DNA from: an uncultured Lactobacillus sp.
Lineage (GTDB): Bacteria; Bacillota; Bacilli; Lactobacillales; Lactobacillaceae
Length of the DNA stretch: 64,000 nt
Assembly: GCA_947641735.1 (NCBI GenBank)
Contig: CANRQR010000001.1
Coordinates: 1 to 64,000, forward strand
Direction of reading: 5' to 3'
Part shown: piece after piece, positions 8,083-17,755 of the stretch
How the letters are laid out: the number at the start of each line of letters is the position of its first letter
Position numbering within the stretch: position 1 is the first letter of the stretch
Position numbers and translations under genes: made by a program
The notes under the pieces: generated by a model
Database searches by the model: none
What the model was told of the DNA's origin: nothing
The model's input: only the letters and a program-made list of their open reading frames with translations

Positions 8083-10482
8083 TTACATTATTCTTTCTGG
8101 TTCATTATCAATATAAATATTTAACCCACGTTTTTGTGCTAATTGCGCGTCATCTTGAATCTGATGCAACAAATTATGCAATTTAGGCTCATATTTATAT
8201 TTTACCAAGATTTGATAATAATATTGATTTTTTATTCTCGCTATACTGCTGGGAGTTGGTCCTAAAATAATAGTTGGTGCATGCAACTCGCGCATTAACA
8301 TTCTTTTTATCACAAAAGCTTCCTTTGCAGCTGATTGTTCATTTTTTGAAGTAATTGTAATTAGTGTTGTATAGAAAAATGGTGGATAATTCCCCTGAAA
8401 TCTAACCTGCATCTCTTTTTGATAAAAAGCTTCATAATCCTGATTTTGTGCTAATTTAATTGCATAGTTCTCTGGGTTATAAGTTTGGATCATTACTCTA
8501 CCAGTTTTATCTGCCCTACCTGCTCTTCCTGAAACTTGCGTTAACAAATCAAAAGTTTTTTCAGAAGAATTAAAATCAGGTAAAGACAAAGCTGTATCTG
8601 CATTGATTACGCCAACTAAAGTAACATTTGGAAAATCAAGTCCCTTAGCAATCATTTGTGTACCAAGTAATATATCAGCTTTGTGCTCTCCAAAACTGTC
8701 TAGAATCTTCTTATAGCTACCCTTGCGTCTAGTAGTATCAACATCCATCCTTAAAATTTTAGCCTCAGGAATCAATGTTTCAAGCTCTTCCTGAACCTTC
8801 TGCGTACCAGTTCCTAAAAATCTTATCTTTTCACTTTGACAACTTGGACATTTTTTAGGAATAGCTTCTTTATGACCACAATAATGACACTGCATCTGCT
8901 GAGTATCTTTGTGAAGAGTTAACGAAATATCGCAATTTGGGCATTTTAAGACAAAACCACAATTTCGACAAAGCATAAAACTAGCAAAACCACGTCGGTT
9001 AAGAAGCAAAATAACCTGTTCTTTTTTAGCAATTTTTTCTTTAATTGCATCAACTAAAGGAACAGACAAATCAAATTGACCACCTGCAAATTCAACTGTT
9101 TTCAAATCAATCAAATCCACTTTAGGAAGAGACTTTTGATTAGCACGTTTTGTTAAGAGAAGCAGTTCATACCTCCCCTTTTGAGCTCGTGCTCGACTGG
9201 CCAAAGACGGCGTTGCACTTCCTAAAACTACAGGACAATGATGAAATTTACTACGAAGTAAGGCTACATCCCTTGCATGATAGCGAGGAGTATCGTTTTG
9301 CTTATATGAAGATTCATGCTCTTCATCAATCACGATTAAGCCAATATTTTGTAGTGGGGCAAAAATTGCACTTCGAGCTCCCACCACAACTTGAGCTTCT
9401 CCGCGTCTTATTCTGCGCCATTCATCATATTTTTCTCCCTCAGATAAACCGCTATGCAAAACTGCTACATTATTTCCAAAACGTTCCTTTACTTGCTTAA
9501 CCATTTGCGGTGTTAAAGAAATTTCAGGAACCAACATTAAGGCATTTCTCTTCTGCTTAAGCGCAATACTAATTGCATGAAGATAAACCTCGGTCTTACC
9601 GCTACCAGTAATTCCCTCAAGTAGGAATGTCTTGGCCTCTTTTTCCTTAATACTAGTTCCAATTGAATTTAGGGCATGTAATTGTTCAGAATTTAATTCA
9701 ACTGAAGCTTTTTCTACATTATTAGATGAAAAATCCTTTAGCGGGTCTCGATATATTTCTTGCTCTTTTTTGACGAACCAGCCCTTTTCCGTAGCTGTTC
9801 GTAAAACTGAACCTGAAATATCTAACTGGGTTTCAATATTGGATCCTAGTTTAGGATAATTATCATAATTTTCAATAATATCTGTTAAAAGCAACTGCTG
9901 TTTCTTAGCTGTAGACCGGATATTTTGTAATAAAGTCTGATATTCTTTTTTAGTTTTAGTTAAAAGGTAAATAGCTGCCTTTTTCTTCTTCGCTTTATTT
10001 TCAACAAGATATTCTATTTGGGCCTGACCATCTTTAATAAGTTTTTTAATTTCTACAATAGTCTTAAGATTAGACACTTCATTTAAATCAATCATTTCTT
10101 CCTTAAATATTGGTAGACCTTTTGCTTCTTCTGTAACTGGGACTAAAATTTTACGATAATTTGCCCTCATTACACGTGGAAGCATTGATTGAAGAATAGT
10201 GATTCGATAGGCAAAAATTTTATCAGCTAAAGTTTTAGATAAAGCGACTAATTCTGGAGTTAAGGGTGGTAATTCATCAACAACTACGAGCAAATCTTTT
10301 AATTTTCCTGAATATGACGTTGTCTCACTAATCCCGACTACAAAACCTTGCACCTTTCTTCTTCCAAAAGGCACAATAACTCTTGAACCAACAGCTACGT
10401 CCGTTAACTCGTTTGGAATGTGATATTCAAATATTCTATCAGTTTGTTTTGCTGCTACATCTACAATTACTTGCGCAATCAA
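8083..10482 (-). CDS. priA: Primosomal protein N' (replication restart helicase PriA)
   Basis: A 799-aa 3'-5' helicase that restarts stalled replication forks. After the N-terminal DNA-binding domain come Walker A GITGSGKTEVYL, the DEEH box, and SATPS. A zinc region with CXXC pairs (CRNCG, CPNCD, CHYCG, CPSC) follows, then helicase motifs GTQMIAKGLDFPNV and QVSGRAGRADK. A GTG at 10489-10491 is in frame, but it lies inside the AGGTGA ribosome site. I prefer the TTG at 10480-10482, which is 5 nt after that site and gives the family start MIAQVIVDVA. Confidence 0.95.
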   Translation of the reverse strand: MIAQVIVDVAAKQTDRIFEYHIPNELTDVAVGSRVIVPFGRRKVQGFVVGISETTSYSGKLKDLLVVVDELPPLTPELVALSKTLADKIFAYRITILQSMLPRVMRANYRKILVPVTEEAKGLPIFKEEMIDLNEVSNLKTIVEIKKLIKDGQAQIEYLVENKAKKKKAAIYLLTKTKKEYQTLLQNIRSTAKKQQLLLTDIIENYDNYPKLGSNIETQLDISGSVLRTATEKGWFVKKEQEIYRDPLKDFSSNNVEKASVELNSEQLHALNSIGTSIKEKEAKTFLLEGITGSGKTEVYLHAISIALKQKRNALMLVPEISLTPQMVKQVKERFGNNVAVLHSGLSEGEKYDEWRRIRRGEAQVVVGARSAIFAPLQNIGLIVIDEEHESSYKQNDTPRYHARDVALLRSKFHHCPVVLGSATPSLASRARAQKGRYELLLLTKRANQKSLPKVDLIDLKTVEFAGGQFDLSVPLVDAIKEKIAKKEQVILLLNRRGFASFMLCRNCGFVLKCPNCDISLTLHKDTQQMQCHYCGHKEAIPKKCPSCQSEKIRFLGTGTQKVQEELETLIPEAKILRMDVDTTRRKGSYKKILDSFGEHKADILLGTQMIAKGLDFPNVTLVGVINADTALSLPDFNSSEKTFDLLTQVSGRAGRADKTGRVMIQTYNPENYAIKLAQNQDYEAFYQKEMQVRFQGNYPPFFYTTLITITSKNEQSAAKEAFVIKRMLMRELHAPTIILGPTPSSIARIKNQYYYQILVKYKYEPKLHNLLHQIQDDAQLAQKRGLNIYIDNEPERIM

Positions 10483-10495
10483 TCTTATCACCTAC

Positions 10496-10526
10496 TAAAA
10501 AACCTTCATTGATTAACAATGAAGGA
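10496..10526 (-). terminator. Terminator between rpoZ and priA
   Basis: The hairpin CCTTCATTG / CAATGAAGG is followed on the minus strand by TTTTTT. It ends the gmk-rpoZ unit, although priA starts only about 14 bp beyond it, so partial read-through into priA is likely. Confidence 0.75.
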
Positions 10527-10533
10527 ATAATTT

Positions 10534-10752
10534 CTAGCCAATATCTTCACGATGTTCAGGATCAATTGTAACCTTACCAGCAGCAATTTCTTCAAGTGCT
10601 TTGCCAACTGCTTTATCAGATTTATAATGCTTTAAAGCTAATGGAGCACCTGCTTGAATTTCATGAGCTCTTTTAGCTGCTAAAACTGAAAGAGAATAAC
10701 GGGAATTTACTCGAGATAGTAATTTATCAATAGATGGGTATGTAATTTTCAT
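10534..10752 (-). CDS. rpoZ: RNA polymerase omega subunit
   Basis: A 72-aa small RNA polymerase subunit that helps assemble beta'. It starts [21 protein letters not shown] and carries the conserved AAKRAHEIQ segment and the [15 protein letters not shown] helix. It lies 3 nt downstream of gmk, the standard Firmicute gmk-rpoZ pair, and is followed by a terminator hairpin. Confidence 0.96.
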
Positions 10753-10755
10753 CTG

Positions 10756-11370
10756 TTAATCCTCCTTAACCATATTTCGATAATCATTAATTACTCGCGA
10801 CACACGTACATGTTCTGCTTCAACAATTGACTTAATATGATCAACTGCATTAGCAACAGTATCGTTAACTACAGCATAATCATAATCTTCCATCATCAAA
10901 ATTTCCTTACGTGCTTGTTTCATTCTCATCGCAATCACTTTGTCAGAATCAGTTCCGCGATTAACAATTCGATGTTTCAATTCATGTAAATCAGGTGGTG
11001 TTAAAAAGATAAAAACACCATCTGGCATTAATTTACGAACTTGCTTTGCCCCATTGACATCGATTTCAAGCAAAACATCTTTACCTTCGCTTAACATCTT
11101 TTGTACAGGTGCTAAAGGCGTACCATAATGATTACCTACATATTCATTATATTCCAAAAGTTCATTACCTTTAATTGCTTCTTGGAAACGATCTTCCGAA
11201 ACAAAGTAATAATCTTTTCCATCAACTTCACCTGGGCGAGGCTTACGCGTCGTCATCGAAACAGAATATTCAAATGAAAAAGCCTTTTGCTTAACCATTG
11301 CACTCTTTACGGTCCCTTTACCAACACCAGAAGGACCAGATAAAACTAATAATAAACCTTGATGTGCCAT
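10756..11370 (-). CDS. gmk: Guanylate kinase
   Basis: A 204-aa enzyme phosphorylating GMP to GDP. Walker A GPSGVGKGTV lies near the N-terminus; the GMP-binding SVSMTTRKPRPGEVDGKDYYFVS segment and the lid RIVNRGTDSDKVIAMRM follow, with DYDYAVVND near the end. The start MAHQGLLLVLSG is the typical length for the family. It heads the gmk-rpoZ unit and diverges from the unknown gene at 11541. Confidence 0.97.
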   Translation of the reverse strand: MAHQGLLLVLSGPSGVGKGTVKSAMVKQKAFSFEYSVSMTTRKPRPGEVDGKDYYFVSEDRFQEAIKGNELLEYNEYVGNHYGTPLAPVQKMLSEGKDVLLEIDVNGAKQVRKLMPDGVFIFLTPPDLHELKHRIVNRGTDSDKVIAMRMKQARKEILMMEDYDYAVVNDTVANAVDHIKSIVEAEHVRVSRVINDYRNMVKED

Positions 11371-11459
11371 TTTCGCTCCTAAAAATTATAGTAACAAGAA
11401 TATATTGCACTAAAAAGAGAGTAATTTCAAGAGTTTCGCAAAGAGATGATAAATTCTCC

Positions 11460-11488
11460 TTGCAATCCAAAACGTTTGTTCGTATAAT
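11460..11488 (+). promoter_or_regulatory. Strong consensus-like promoter for the 11541 gene
   Basis: TTGCAA (11460-11465), a 17-bp spacer and a perfect TATAAT (11483-11488) lie 53 bp upstream of the 97-aa ORF start. Confidence 0.7.
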
Positions 11489-11540
11489 ACATAGTGCAAA
11501 CACAAGTTCGAAATATTGAGATAATATAGAGGAATGAGAT

Positions 11541-11834
11541 ATGAATTTACTAAAGTCACTTAATAATTATAGCAGACTGATCTATAATTATTTTTTTACC
11601 TACAATATTGATAAACTTACCACTTTTGCGCAAGATCCAGGTAAAATTATCCGCATTTTGGAGCATGCTTTATTTCATAAAGAATTTATATTACTTACTT
11701 ATCAAAATGGCAAAACAGAAATTGGTCAATTAATTAAACGAACATCTGCTGGACGATTCGTCTTAGACAGTTACGATAATAATATTATTCGCATTATCGA
11801 TTTAAATGATATCTTTAATGTAGAAGCAGCATAA
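11541..11834 (+). CDS. Unrecognised 97-aa protein
   Basis: I do not recognise this protein. It has 97 residues, no signal peptide and no membrane segment. The N-terminal half is rich in Asn, Tyr and Leu. The C-terminal half looks like a small beta barrel, with alternating strands FILLTYQNGKTEIGQLIKR, GRFVLDSYD and NIIRIIDLNDIFNV, a pattern reminiscent of small RNA-binding or Rof/YolD-like folds, but this is a guess. It is a stand-alone gene with its own near-consensus promoter and a strong terminator, so it is probably expressed. Confidence 0.75.
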   Translation: MNLLKSLNNYSRLIYNYFFTYNIDKLTTFAQDPGKIIRILEHALFHKEFILLTYQNGKTEIGQLIKRTSAGRFVLDSYDNNIIRIIDLNDIFNVEAA

Positions 11835-11837
11835 AAA

Positions 11838-11900
11838 ATAAAGGACTTTTCATGTAATGCAATTTTTACTATTTGCATTATTTCGAAAAGTCCTTTTATT
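11838..11900. terminator. Bidirectional terminator after the 97-aa ORF and recN
   Basis: AAAGGACTTTTC (11840-11851) pairs with GAAAAGTCCTTT (11885-11896), with T tracts on both strands. A second inner pairing, ATGCAA / TTGCAT, sits in the loop. It separates convergent genes. Confidence 0.85.
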
Positions 11901-13580
11901 TTAATTTTTAAAACTCTCCATCAAATCAGCAGCGTTTCTCTTAGCTGCATCAGTCACATCAGATCCTGCCATCATTTGAGCAATTGCAGTAATTGCTTCT
12001 TCTTGAGTTAACGGACCCACCTGTGTATAGGTTGCACCGTCTTTAACTTGTTTAACGACAGAGTATCGTTGATCTCCCGCAGCTGCTACTTGCGGTGAGT
12101 GAGTAATAGTAATAACCTGTTTTTCTTGACCAATTGCATGCATCTTTTTTCCAATAGCCGCTGAAACTCGTCCAGAAACTCCAGTGTCAATTTCGTCAAA
12201 AATCATTGTTCCTACTGGCTCTACACGGCTAAAGATTGCCTTCAAAGCTAGAATTAATCTCGACTGCTCTCCCCCAGAGACAATTTTTACTAATGGCATT
12301 AATGCTTCACCGGGGTTTGGCGCAATCATAAAAATTACTTGATCAGTTCCAAGTTGAGTGAAAGAATTAGTTTCATTAATTCTAATTGAAAAACGAGCTT
12401 TTTCCATATATAAATCAGCTAATTCTTTTTTTATCTTTGCTTCAAGGTCGCGAGCAATTTTTTCTCTTTCTTGGTGTAGTCTTTGAGCCTTCTGACTAAG
12501 AGATTTTTCAACAATTGCCAATTCCTTTTGAATTTTTTCTTCGTCTAAGTCTCCAGTTTCAAATTTGCCCAATTCTTCCTTAACTTTTTGAGCAAACTTA
12601 AATACGTCCTCTAAAGTTGGCCCATACTTTTTCTTAAGCGTATTTAAAGTATCTAAGCGACTAGAAACATACTGATAACGTTCCTCATCAAAGTCCATCT
12701 GATCCATTAAAGTAGATAGCTCACTACGAGCATCATTTAACGAATAGACACCATCATTAAAACTAGTAGCGAAGTTTTCGAATTTTTTACCATAGTTACT
12801 TAAATCTTCGGCCGCATTTTGTGCATCCCCAAGTAAAGTTGCTAGACCATGTTCGTCATCATCATATAATTGCATAAAATAATTAGCTGTATCAGCAATC
12901 TTTTGATAATTATTTAATTCGTTAAATTCTTCTTCTAATTTTTCGTCTTCTTTTGGATCAGTTAAATCAGCGCTCTCAAGCTCATTATTCTGAAACTCTA
13001 AAATATCCTGTTTTTGAGCTATTTCTTGCGCATCTTCCCTGAGCTTACGCAGTTGGGAAGTAAGATGACGCCACTTTTTATAGTCAGTTTCATAGCTTTT
13101 TAGTTCTTCTTTAAATTCAGGTTTAGCATAATTGTCAATTAAATCAATTTGTCGATCTGGATCCATTAAAATTTGCTGATCATTTTGTCCATGAATATCG
13201 ACCAAATTTCTACCAATTTCACGCAAAACGTTAATAGTTGTTAACTGACCGTTAATTCTAACTACATTTCTTCCCTTATGCGTTAATTCTCGACTAATTA
13301 TTAACTGATCATCTTCAAATGGTAGACCATATTTTTCACATAAATTTTCAATAATTGCTTTTTGATCACTTAGGACAAATAAACCAGTAATAACTGCTTT
13401 CTCTTCGCCTGAGCGAATCATTTCGCTTTGTGCTCTGCTTCCTAATAATAATGAAACTGCGTCAATTATAATAGATTTACCAGCACCAGTTTCACCAATT
13501 AGAACAGTCATTTTTTCTTGAAAACGAACTTTTAAAGTCTTAATAATCGCAAAGTTTTTAATATCTAATTCAACTAACAT
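11901..13580 (-). CDS. recN: DNA repair protein RecN
   Basis: A 559-aa SMC-like ATPase acting early in double-strand break repair. Walker A GETGAGKSIIIDA lies near the N-terminus, followed by DIHGQNDQQ, a long central coiled coil (about residues 160-390), then the ABC signature VSGGEQSRLILALK, Walker B MIFDEIDTGVSGR and an ITHSPQVAA switch. The length matches Firmicute RecN. It lies 9 nt downstream of tlyA, as in the Bacillus ispA-yqxC-recN region. Confidence 0.97.
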   Translation of the reverse strand: MLVELDIKNFAIIKTLKVRFQEKMTVLIGETGAGKSIIIDAVSLLLGSRAQSEMIRSGEEKAVITGLFVLSDQKAIIENLCEKYGLPFEDDQLIISRELTHKGRNVVRINGQLTTINVLREIGRNLVDIHGQNDQQILMDPDRQIDLIDNYAKPEFKEELKSYETDYKKWRHLTSQLRKLREDAQEIAQKQDILEFQNNELESADLTDPKEDEKLEEEFNELNNYQKIADTANYFMQLYDDDEHGLATLLGDAQNAAEDLSNYGKKFENFATSFNDGVYSLNDARSELSTLMDQMDFDEERYQYVSSRLDTLNTLKKKYGPTLEDVFKFAQKVKEELGKFETGDLDEEKIQKELAIVEKSLSQKAQRLHQEREKIARDLEAKIKKELADLYMEKARFSIRINETNSFTQLGTDQVIFMIAPNPGEALMPLVKIVSGGEQSRLILALKAIFSRVEPVGTMIFDEIDTGVSGRVSAAIGKKMHAIGQEKQVITITHSPQVAAAGDQRYSVVKQVKDGATYTQVGPLTQEEAITAIAQMMAGSDVTDAAKRNAADLMESFKN

Positions 13581-13589
13581 CTATCTCAC

Positions 13590-14402
13590 CTAAAGACCAT
13601 TAACTGCACGTTGAACTACATCGACTGGATTGCCTTGCCACAAATCTTGTCCTGGATTAGTTATATCTTTACCCAAGTGGATTAAAAATTCAATATTTCC
13701 CTTACCACCTTTAATTGGAGAATAATCTACTCCTAAAATATTGAATCCAATCTTTTGAGCCACTTGCATAGTATGCTTGATTACATTTGCATGAACTTCA
13801 TGATCATGCACAATTCCGTGCTTACCAACATTTTCAGGACCTGCTTCAAATTGAGGCTTAATTAGGCAAACAGCATCACATTTATCTTTTAAAATTTTAT
13901 ACATTGGTGGCATGATTAAATCTAAAGAAATAAAAGATACGTCCGTCATGGCAAAGTCAGGCAAACCATCAGTAAAATCAGATGGTTTACTATAGCGAAA
14001 ATTTTGTTTTTCCATTACTACAACCTGCGGGTTATCACGTAATTTCCAAGCAAGCTGATTATAGCCAACATCAAGAGCATAAACCAGCTTAGCTCCATTT
14101 TGTAAGGCGACATCGGTAAAACCACCAGTTGAAGCACCAATATCAAGACAGATCTTATCTTTTAAATCAATATCAAAAACTTGTAGTGCTTTCTCTAATT
14201 TAAAACCACCACGAGAAACATATTTTTTCCCATCATCTTTAATATGAAAGACTTCATCTTCTGGAAATTTTTCTCCACTTTTATCAATTCTTTGATGATT
14301 GTGGTCATTAACTAATCCTGCCATAATAGCTCTTTGAGCTTGACTACGAGAATTAAAAAGACCTTGTTCAAACAACAGAACATCTGCGCGTTTCTTGACC
14401 AT
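13590..14402 (-). CDS. tlyA: TlyA family rRNA (cytidine-2'-O)-methyltransferase
   Basis: A 270-aa protein with an N-terminal S4 RNA-binding domain (about 1-60; KRADVLLFEQGLFNSRSQAQRAI) and an FtsJ-like methyltransferase domain. The SAM motif is CLDIGASTGGFTDVALQNGA and the following catalytic region includes DVSFISLDLIMP and CLIKPQFEAG. In other species TlyA methylates 16S and/or 23S rRNA. It sits between ispA and recN (3-nt and 9-nt gaps). Confidence 0.93.
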   Translation of the reverse strand: MVKKRADVLLFEQGLFNSRSQAQRAIMAGLVNDHNHQRIDKSGEKFPEDEVFHIKDDGKKYVSRGGFKLEKALQVFDIDLKDKICLDIGASTGGFTDVALQNGAKLVYALDVGYNQLAWKLRDNPQVVVMEKQNFRYSKPSDFTDGLPDFAMTDVSFISLDLIMPPMYKILKDKCDAVCLIKPQFEAGPENVGKHGIVHDHEVHANVIKHTMQVAQKIGFNILGVDYSPIKGGKGNIEFLIHLGKDITNPGQDLWQGNPVDVVQRAVNGL

Positions 14403-14405
14403 TTA

Positions 14406-15272
14406 CTATAATACCTTCTGATATAAATTAAAGAACTCACCTAATAAAGGTTCATTAAAAATTGCTATAGCTTCTTTCCCAGCTTTTATCATTTCCGCAA
14501 GTTTTTTTCTACTATCTTCAAGTCCAAGCAGAGTTAGAGTATTATTTTTCCCTTCATCTGCATCTTTATGTGTGGCTTTTCCGGCTTCCTTAGCTGTTTC
14601 TACCACATCGATTAAATCATCGTAGATTTGATATGATCGACCAAATTCTTTACTAAACTTATCTAGTTTAGCAATTTCGTCATCATTTGCACCTGCGTAA
14701 ACTGCAGCCATTTTAACACTGGCTTCAATTAAACAACCAGTCTTCAACCATTCCATTTGATTAATTACTTTAGCATTGTTTTTAACTGAATCATTATTTG
14801 TCGAATCAATATCTAGATATTGACCACCGACCATTCCATTTGGGCCAATGGCTTGTGAAATAATAATTGCCAAGGCAGCTGAATTACTTCCTTCTGCGAT
14901 CCATTGAATTCCTAAAGGAAGAAGCGCATCTCCAGCCAAAATTGCTTCTGCTTCTCCCCATTTTTTATGAGAGGTAAGCTCTCCGCGACGATAATCATCA
15001 TTATCCATTGCCGGTAAATCATCATGAATGAGAGAATAAGTATGAATCAATTCAATCCCACATGCAATTCTTAATTCCGATTCTCCAATTCCATGCCCTA
15101 ATGTTTCAAGAGTTGCTAAAAAGAGCAATGGACGTAGTCTTTTTCCGCCAGCCATCACTGAATAGGACATAATTTTGCTAAAAACAGGATTATCAACTTC
15201 ACTCACTAAATGACTTTTTAAAAAATTATCAATTTGAGGTACATATTTTGTCTGAAACTCTGTTAACTTCAT
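14406..15272 (-). CDS. ispA: Farnesyl/geranylgeranyl diphosphate synthase
   Basis: A 288-aa short-chain trans-prenyl diphosphate synthase making the allylic starter for undecaprenyl and other isoprenoids. It shows GGKRLRPLLFL, the first aspartate-rich motif HDDLPAMDNDDYRRG, and the second motif YQIYDDLIDV. The ending QKVL departs from the common family C-terminus. It is 2 nt downstream of xseB in the folD-xseA-xseB-ispA-tlyA-recN series. Confidence 0.94.
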   Translation of the reverse strand: MKLTEFQTKYVPQIDNFLKSHLVSEVDNPVFSKIMSYSVMAGGKRLRPLLFLATLETLGHGIGESELRIACGIELIHTYSLIHDDLPAMDNDDYRRGELTSHKKWGEAEAILAGDALLPLGIQWIAEGSNSAALAIIISQAIGPNGMVGGQYLDIDSTNNDSVKNNAKVINQMEWLKTGCLIEASVKMAAVYAGANDDEIAKLDKFSKEFGRSYQIYDDLIDVVETAKEAGKATHKDADEGKNNTLTLLGLEDSRKKLAEMIKAGKEAIAIFNEPLLGEFFNLYQKVL

Positions 15273-15274
15273 TT

Positions 15275-15520
15275 TTATTCTTCCTCAGGAGCAGCGGCAT
15301 TTTGGGGATCTAATGTCTTTTCGTTTCCGTCTTTATCAACGAGTTTAGCAACTGTCTGTTCAGCATCATTTAGCTTCTTTTCTAGCTCTCGACTTAATTT
15401 AACCCCAGCTTGAAATTCACTTAGGGCATCTTCAAGTGGAACGTTACCACTTTCAAGTTTGTTTACAATTTCTTGCAATTCATTTAATTGCTCTTCAAAA
15501 TTATTTTTCTTAGTTGCCAT
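15275..15520 (-). CDS. xseB: Exodeoxyribonuclease VII small subunit
   Basis: An 81-aa helical protein with the family signature FEEQLNELQEIVNKLESG and PLEDALSEFQAGVKL; the tail is acidic. It binds the coiled-coil arms of XseA to form exonuclease VII. The start overlaps the xseA stop by 11 nt, implying translational coupling and balanced production. Confidence 0.96.
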   Translation of the reverse strand: MATKKNNFEEQLNELQEIVNKLESGNVPLEDALSEFQAGVKLSRELEKKLNDAEQTVAKLVDKDGNEKTLDPQNAAAPEEE

Positions 15521-16871
15521 CTTTTTCTCTCCGAATACTTTCTACATTTACTTGTACTTGACCATCTTTAAAATGCAATTTTAATTTTTCATCAACCTGA
15601 AGTTTATTAACTGAAGTAACAGTATTACCTTCCTGATCAGTTGTATAAACATAACCCCGACTAATCGTTTTTAACGGACTAATATCATCTAATTGCTGCA
15701 TTGTTTGATTTAACTTGCTTCTTTGATCTTTAAGATATGCAGTCATTGCGGAAATAAGGTTCGCATTAATAAAAGTCCGTTCTCGTTCAAGTTGTTGTAA
15801 TCTTCGACTAGGACTTAAAGCTTTTAAACGCTCTTGCAATAAGCGTAGAGCAGATTGATCATGCTGCAAGCGATTGAGCATTGCTTGATTCAAACGATGC
15901 GCAAGCATATCAACTTGTTGGGTTTGCTGATCATATATTCTAGTTGGTTCCCTTAAAACTGCCGCATTTTTTAATCGATCTAAAATTTGTCGTTTAGCAT
16001 GAATATTAGCTTGCATTGCAGCATAAAGTCTGGCACGTAATTGAACAATTTGTGTTAACACATCCGATAAATTTGGTGTTGCATACTCAGCTGCTGCTGT
16101 TGGGGTAGCTGCCCTAGCATCGGCAACTAAATCTGCCAAGGTAGTATCAGTTTCGTGTCCAACAGAACTAATAACTGGCATTTGCATTGCATAAATCTGC
16201 CTTACAACTTTTTCTTCATTAAACGGCCAAAGATCTTCTAATGATCCTCCTCCACGCCCAATAATTACTACATCATATTTATCGCCTTGCGCTTGAATTT
16301 GTTGCAAGGCAGCAACAATGGTATCTGCCGCCTCATCCCCCTGCACTTTTGCGGGATATAAATCAATTTCTGCATGGGGAAAACGCCGATTAGCAGTAAC
16401 CATAATATCATGGATAACTGCACCAGAAGCACTAGTTACAACAGCAATTCGGTCTGGAAACAAGGGCAAGCGTTTTTTATGTTCTTCATTAAACAAGCCT
16501 TCTTTTGCAAGTTTTTCTTGCAGCTGTCGCAATTGTTCATAAAGAGCTCCTAAACCCGCTGGTTCCATCGTTTGAGCATAGAATTGATATGAACCTTGTG
16601 GACCATAAACATCCACATAACCACTTACATAAACTTTCATACCTTCTTCAGGCTTAAATTTTAATTTTTCAAAAAATGAGCGAAACATCACTACATTAAT
16701 CTTAGATTTTTCGTCCTTTAATGAAAAATATTGATGAGAATTCATTCGAAAGCGAAAATTAGATAATTCTCCCTGTAAAAAAACCTTGTGCAAATAAGGA
16801 TCATTCTTAAATTTTTGTGAAATATAAAAATTTAAATCACTAACAGAAAGATAAATTGGGTTATCTGCCAT
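15510..16871 (-). CDS. xseA: Exodeoxyribonuclease VII large subunit
   Basis: A 453-aa nuclease subunit degrading single-stranded DNA from both ends. An N-terminal OB fold (YLSVSDLNFYISQKF, VFLQGELSNFR) precedes the catalytic domain with IAVVTSASGAVIHD, IIGRGGGSLEDLWPFNEE and SVGHETDTTLAD. A long helical arm (about 280-390) binds XseB. The start overlaps the folD stop by 11 nt. Confidence 0.96.
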   Translation of the reverse strand: MADNPIYLSVSDLNFYISQKFKNDPYLHKVFLQGELSNFRFRMNSHQYFSLKDEKSKINVVMFRSFFEKLKFKPEEGMKVYVSGYVDVYGPQGSYQFYAQTMEPAGLGALYEQLRQLQEKLAKEGLFNEEHKKRLPLFPDRIAVVTSASGAVIHDIMVTANRRFPHAEIDLYPAKVQGDEAADTIVAALQQIQAQGDKYDVVIIGRGGGSLEDLWPFNEEKVVRQIYAMQMPVISSVGHETDTTLADLVADARAATPTAAAEYATPNLSDVLTQIVQLRARLYAAMQANIHAKRQILDRLKNAAVLREPTRIYDQQTQQVDMLAHRLNQAMLNRLQHDQSALRLLQERLKALSPSRRLQQLERERTFINANLISAMTAYLKDQRSKLNQTMQQLDDISPLKTISRGYVYTTDQEGNTVTSVNKLQVDEKLKLHFKDGQVQVNVESIRREKDGN

Positions 16872-17709
16872 GTTGTTTCCTCGTTAAAATCACTGCTTGT
16901 TTCATTAAACTCGCAACTGTTAATGGACCAACACCGCCCGGTACTGGAGTAATAGCATCGGCTTTTGGAGCAACTGTATCAAAATCCACATCCCCCATCA
17001 ATTTACCGTTTTCTCGATTCATGCCTACATCGATTATTACGGCACCATCTTTTACCATATTTTCAGTTACTAAATGTGCTTTCCCAACATCAGAAATAAT
17101 GACATCAGCATTTTTAGTTAAAGTAGCTAAATCTTTAGTTTTAGAATGGGCAATTGTAACTGTTGCATCACGCCCCAAAAGAACTGCAGCTAATGGTTTT
17201 CCAACAATAACACTACGACCTATAATAACTGTATTTTTACCAGCCATTTCAATCCCATAGTAATCAATTAAAGTCAAAATACTGCGAACGGTTGCTGGAA
17301 TAATATCACTTTGGCCTTCCCAAAGACGACCTAAATTAAGTGGAGAAAATCCATCTGCATCCTTTTCTGGAGCAATTGTTTCAAAAATAGCTCTTGGATC
17401 AATTTGAGGTGGAACTGGTAGTTGAACCATAATTCCATTAATATTTGGATCTTGATTAAGTTCTTTGATTTTTCCTAGAAGTTCAGCTTGAGAAGTATCA
17501 GCGGAGAAATGTAGTCCCACCTCATTAATACCAACTTTTTTAGCCAAATTTCTTTTAACTCGCAAATAAATCTTACTTGCAGGATCATCTCCAACTTCTA
17601 TTACGCATAAAGTCGGATTTATTCCGTCATTTTTTAAATTTTTTATTTCTTTTGTTAGATTTTCTGTAATTTTATTTGCAGGAGTTTTTCCCTCTAGTAA
17701 TTTTTTCAC
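16861..17709 (-). CDS. folD: Methylenetetrahydrofolate dehydrogenase/cyclohydrolase
   Basis: A 282-aa bifunctional enzyme producing 10-formyl-THF, used by Fmt and purine synthesis. Family motifs are YLRVKRNLAKKVGI with the catalytic Lys, VQLPVPPQID, the DADGFSPLNLGRL segment, the NADP site GRSVIVGKP, and TPVPGGVGPLTVASLM near the end. The start is GTG at 17709, preceded by an AGGTGA ribosome site. It begins after the nusB terminator, and heads the folD-xseAB-ispA-tlyA-recN unit. Confidence 0.95.
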   Translation of the reverse strand: MKKLLEGKTPANKITENLTKEIKNLKNDGINPTLCVIEVGDDPASKIYLRVKRNLAKKVGINEVGLHFSADTSQAELLGKIKELNQDPNINGIMVQLPVPPQIDPRAIFETIAPEKDADGFSPLNLGRLWEGQSDIIPATVRSILTLIDYYGIEMAGKNTVIIGRSVIVGKPLAAVLLGRDATVTIAHSKTKDLATLTKNADVIISDVGKAHLVTENMVKDGAVIIDVGMNRENGKLMGDVDFDTVAPKADAITPVPGGVGPLTVASLMKQAVILTRKQHGR

Positions 17710-17721
17710 CTAATCACCTCA

Positions 17722-17750
17722 TAAAAAAAGTCGGCTCAACGAGCCGACTC
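17722..17750 (-). terminator. Terminator after nusB
   Basis: The hairpin GTCGGCTC / GAGCCGAC with a 3-base loop is followed by TTTTTTT on the minus strand, just downstream of nusB and upstream of folD. Confidence 0.9.
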
Positions 17751-17755
17751 ATTAG

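Noticed and set aside
9150..9500. 116-aa + ORF antisense to priA
   Set aside because: It is a shadow of the helicase gene with no ribosome site or known family.
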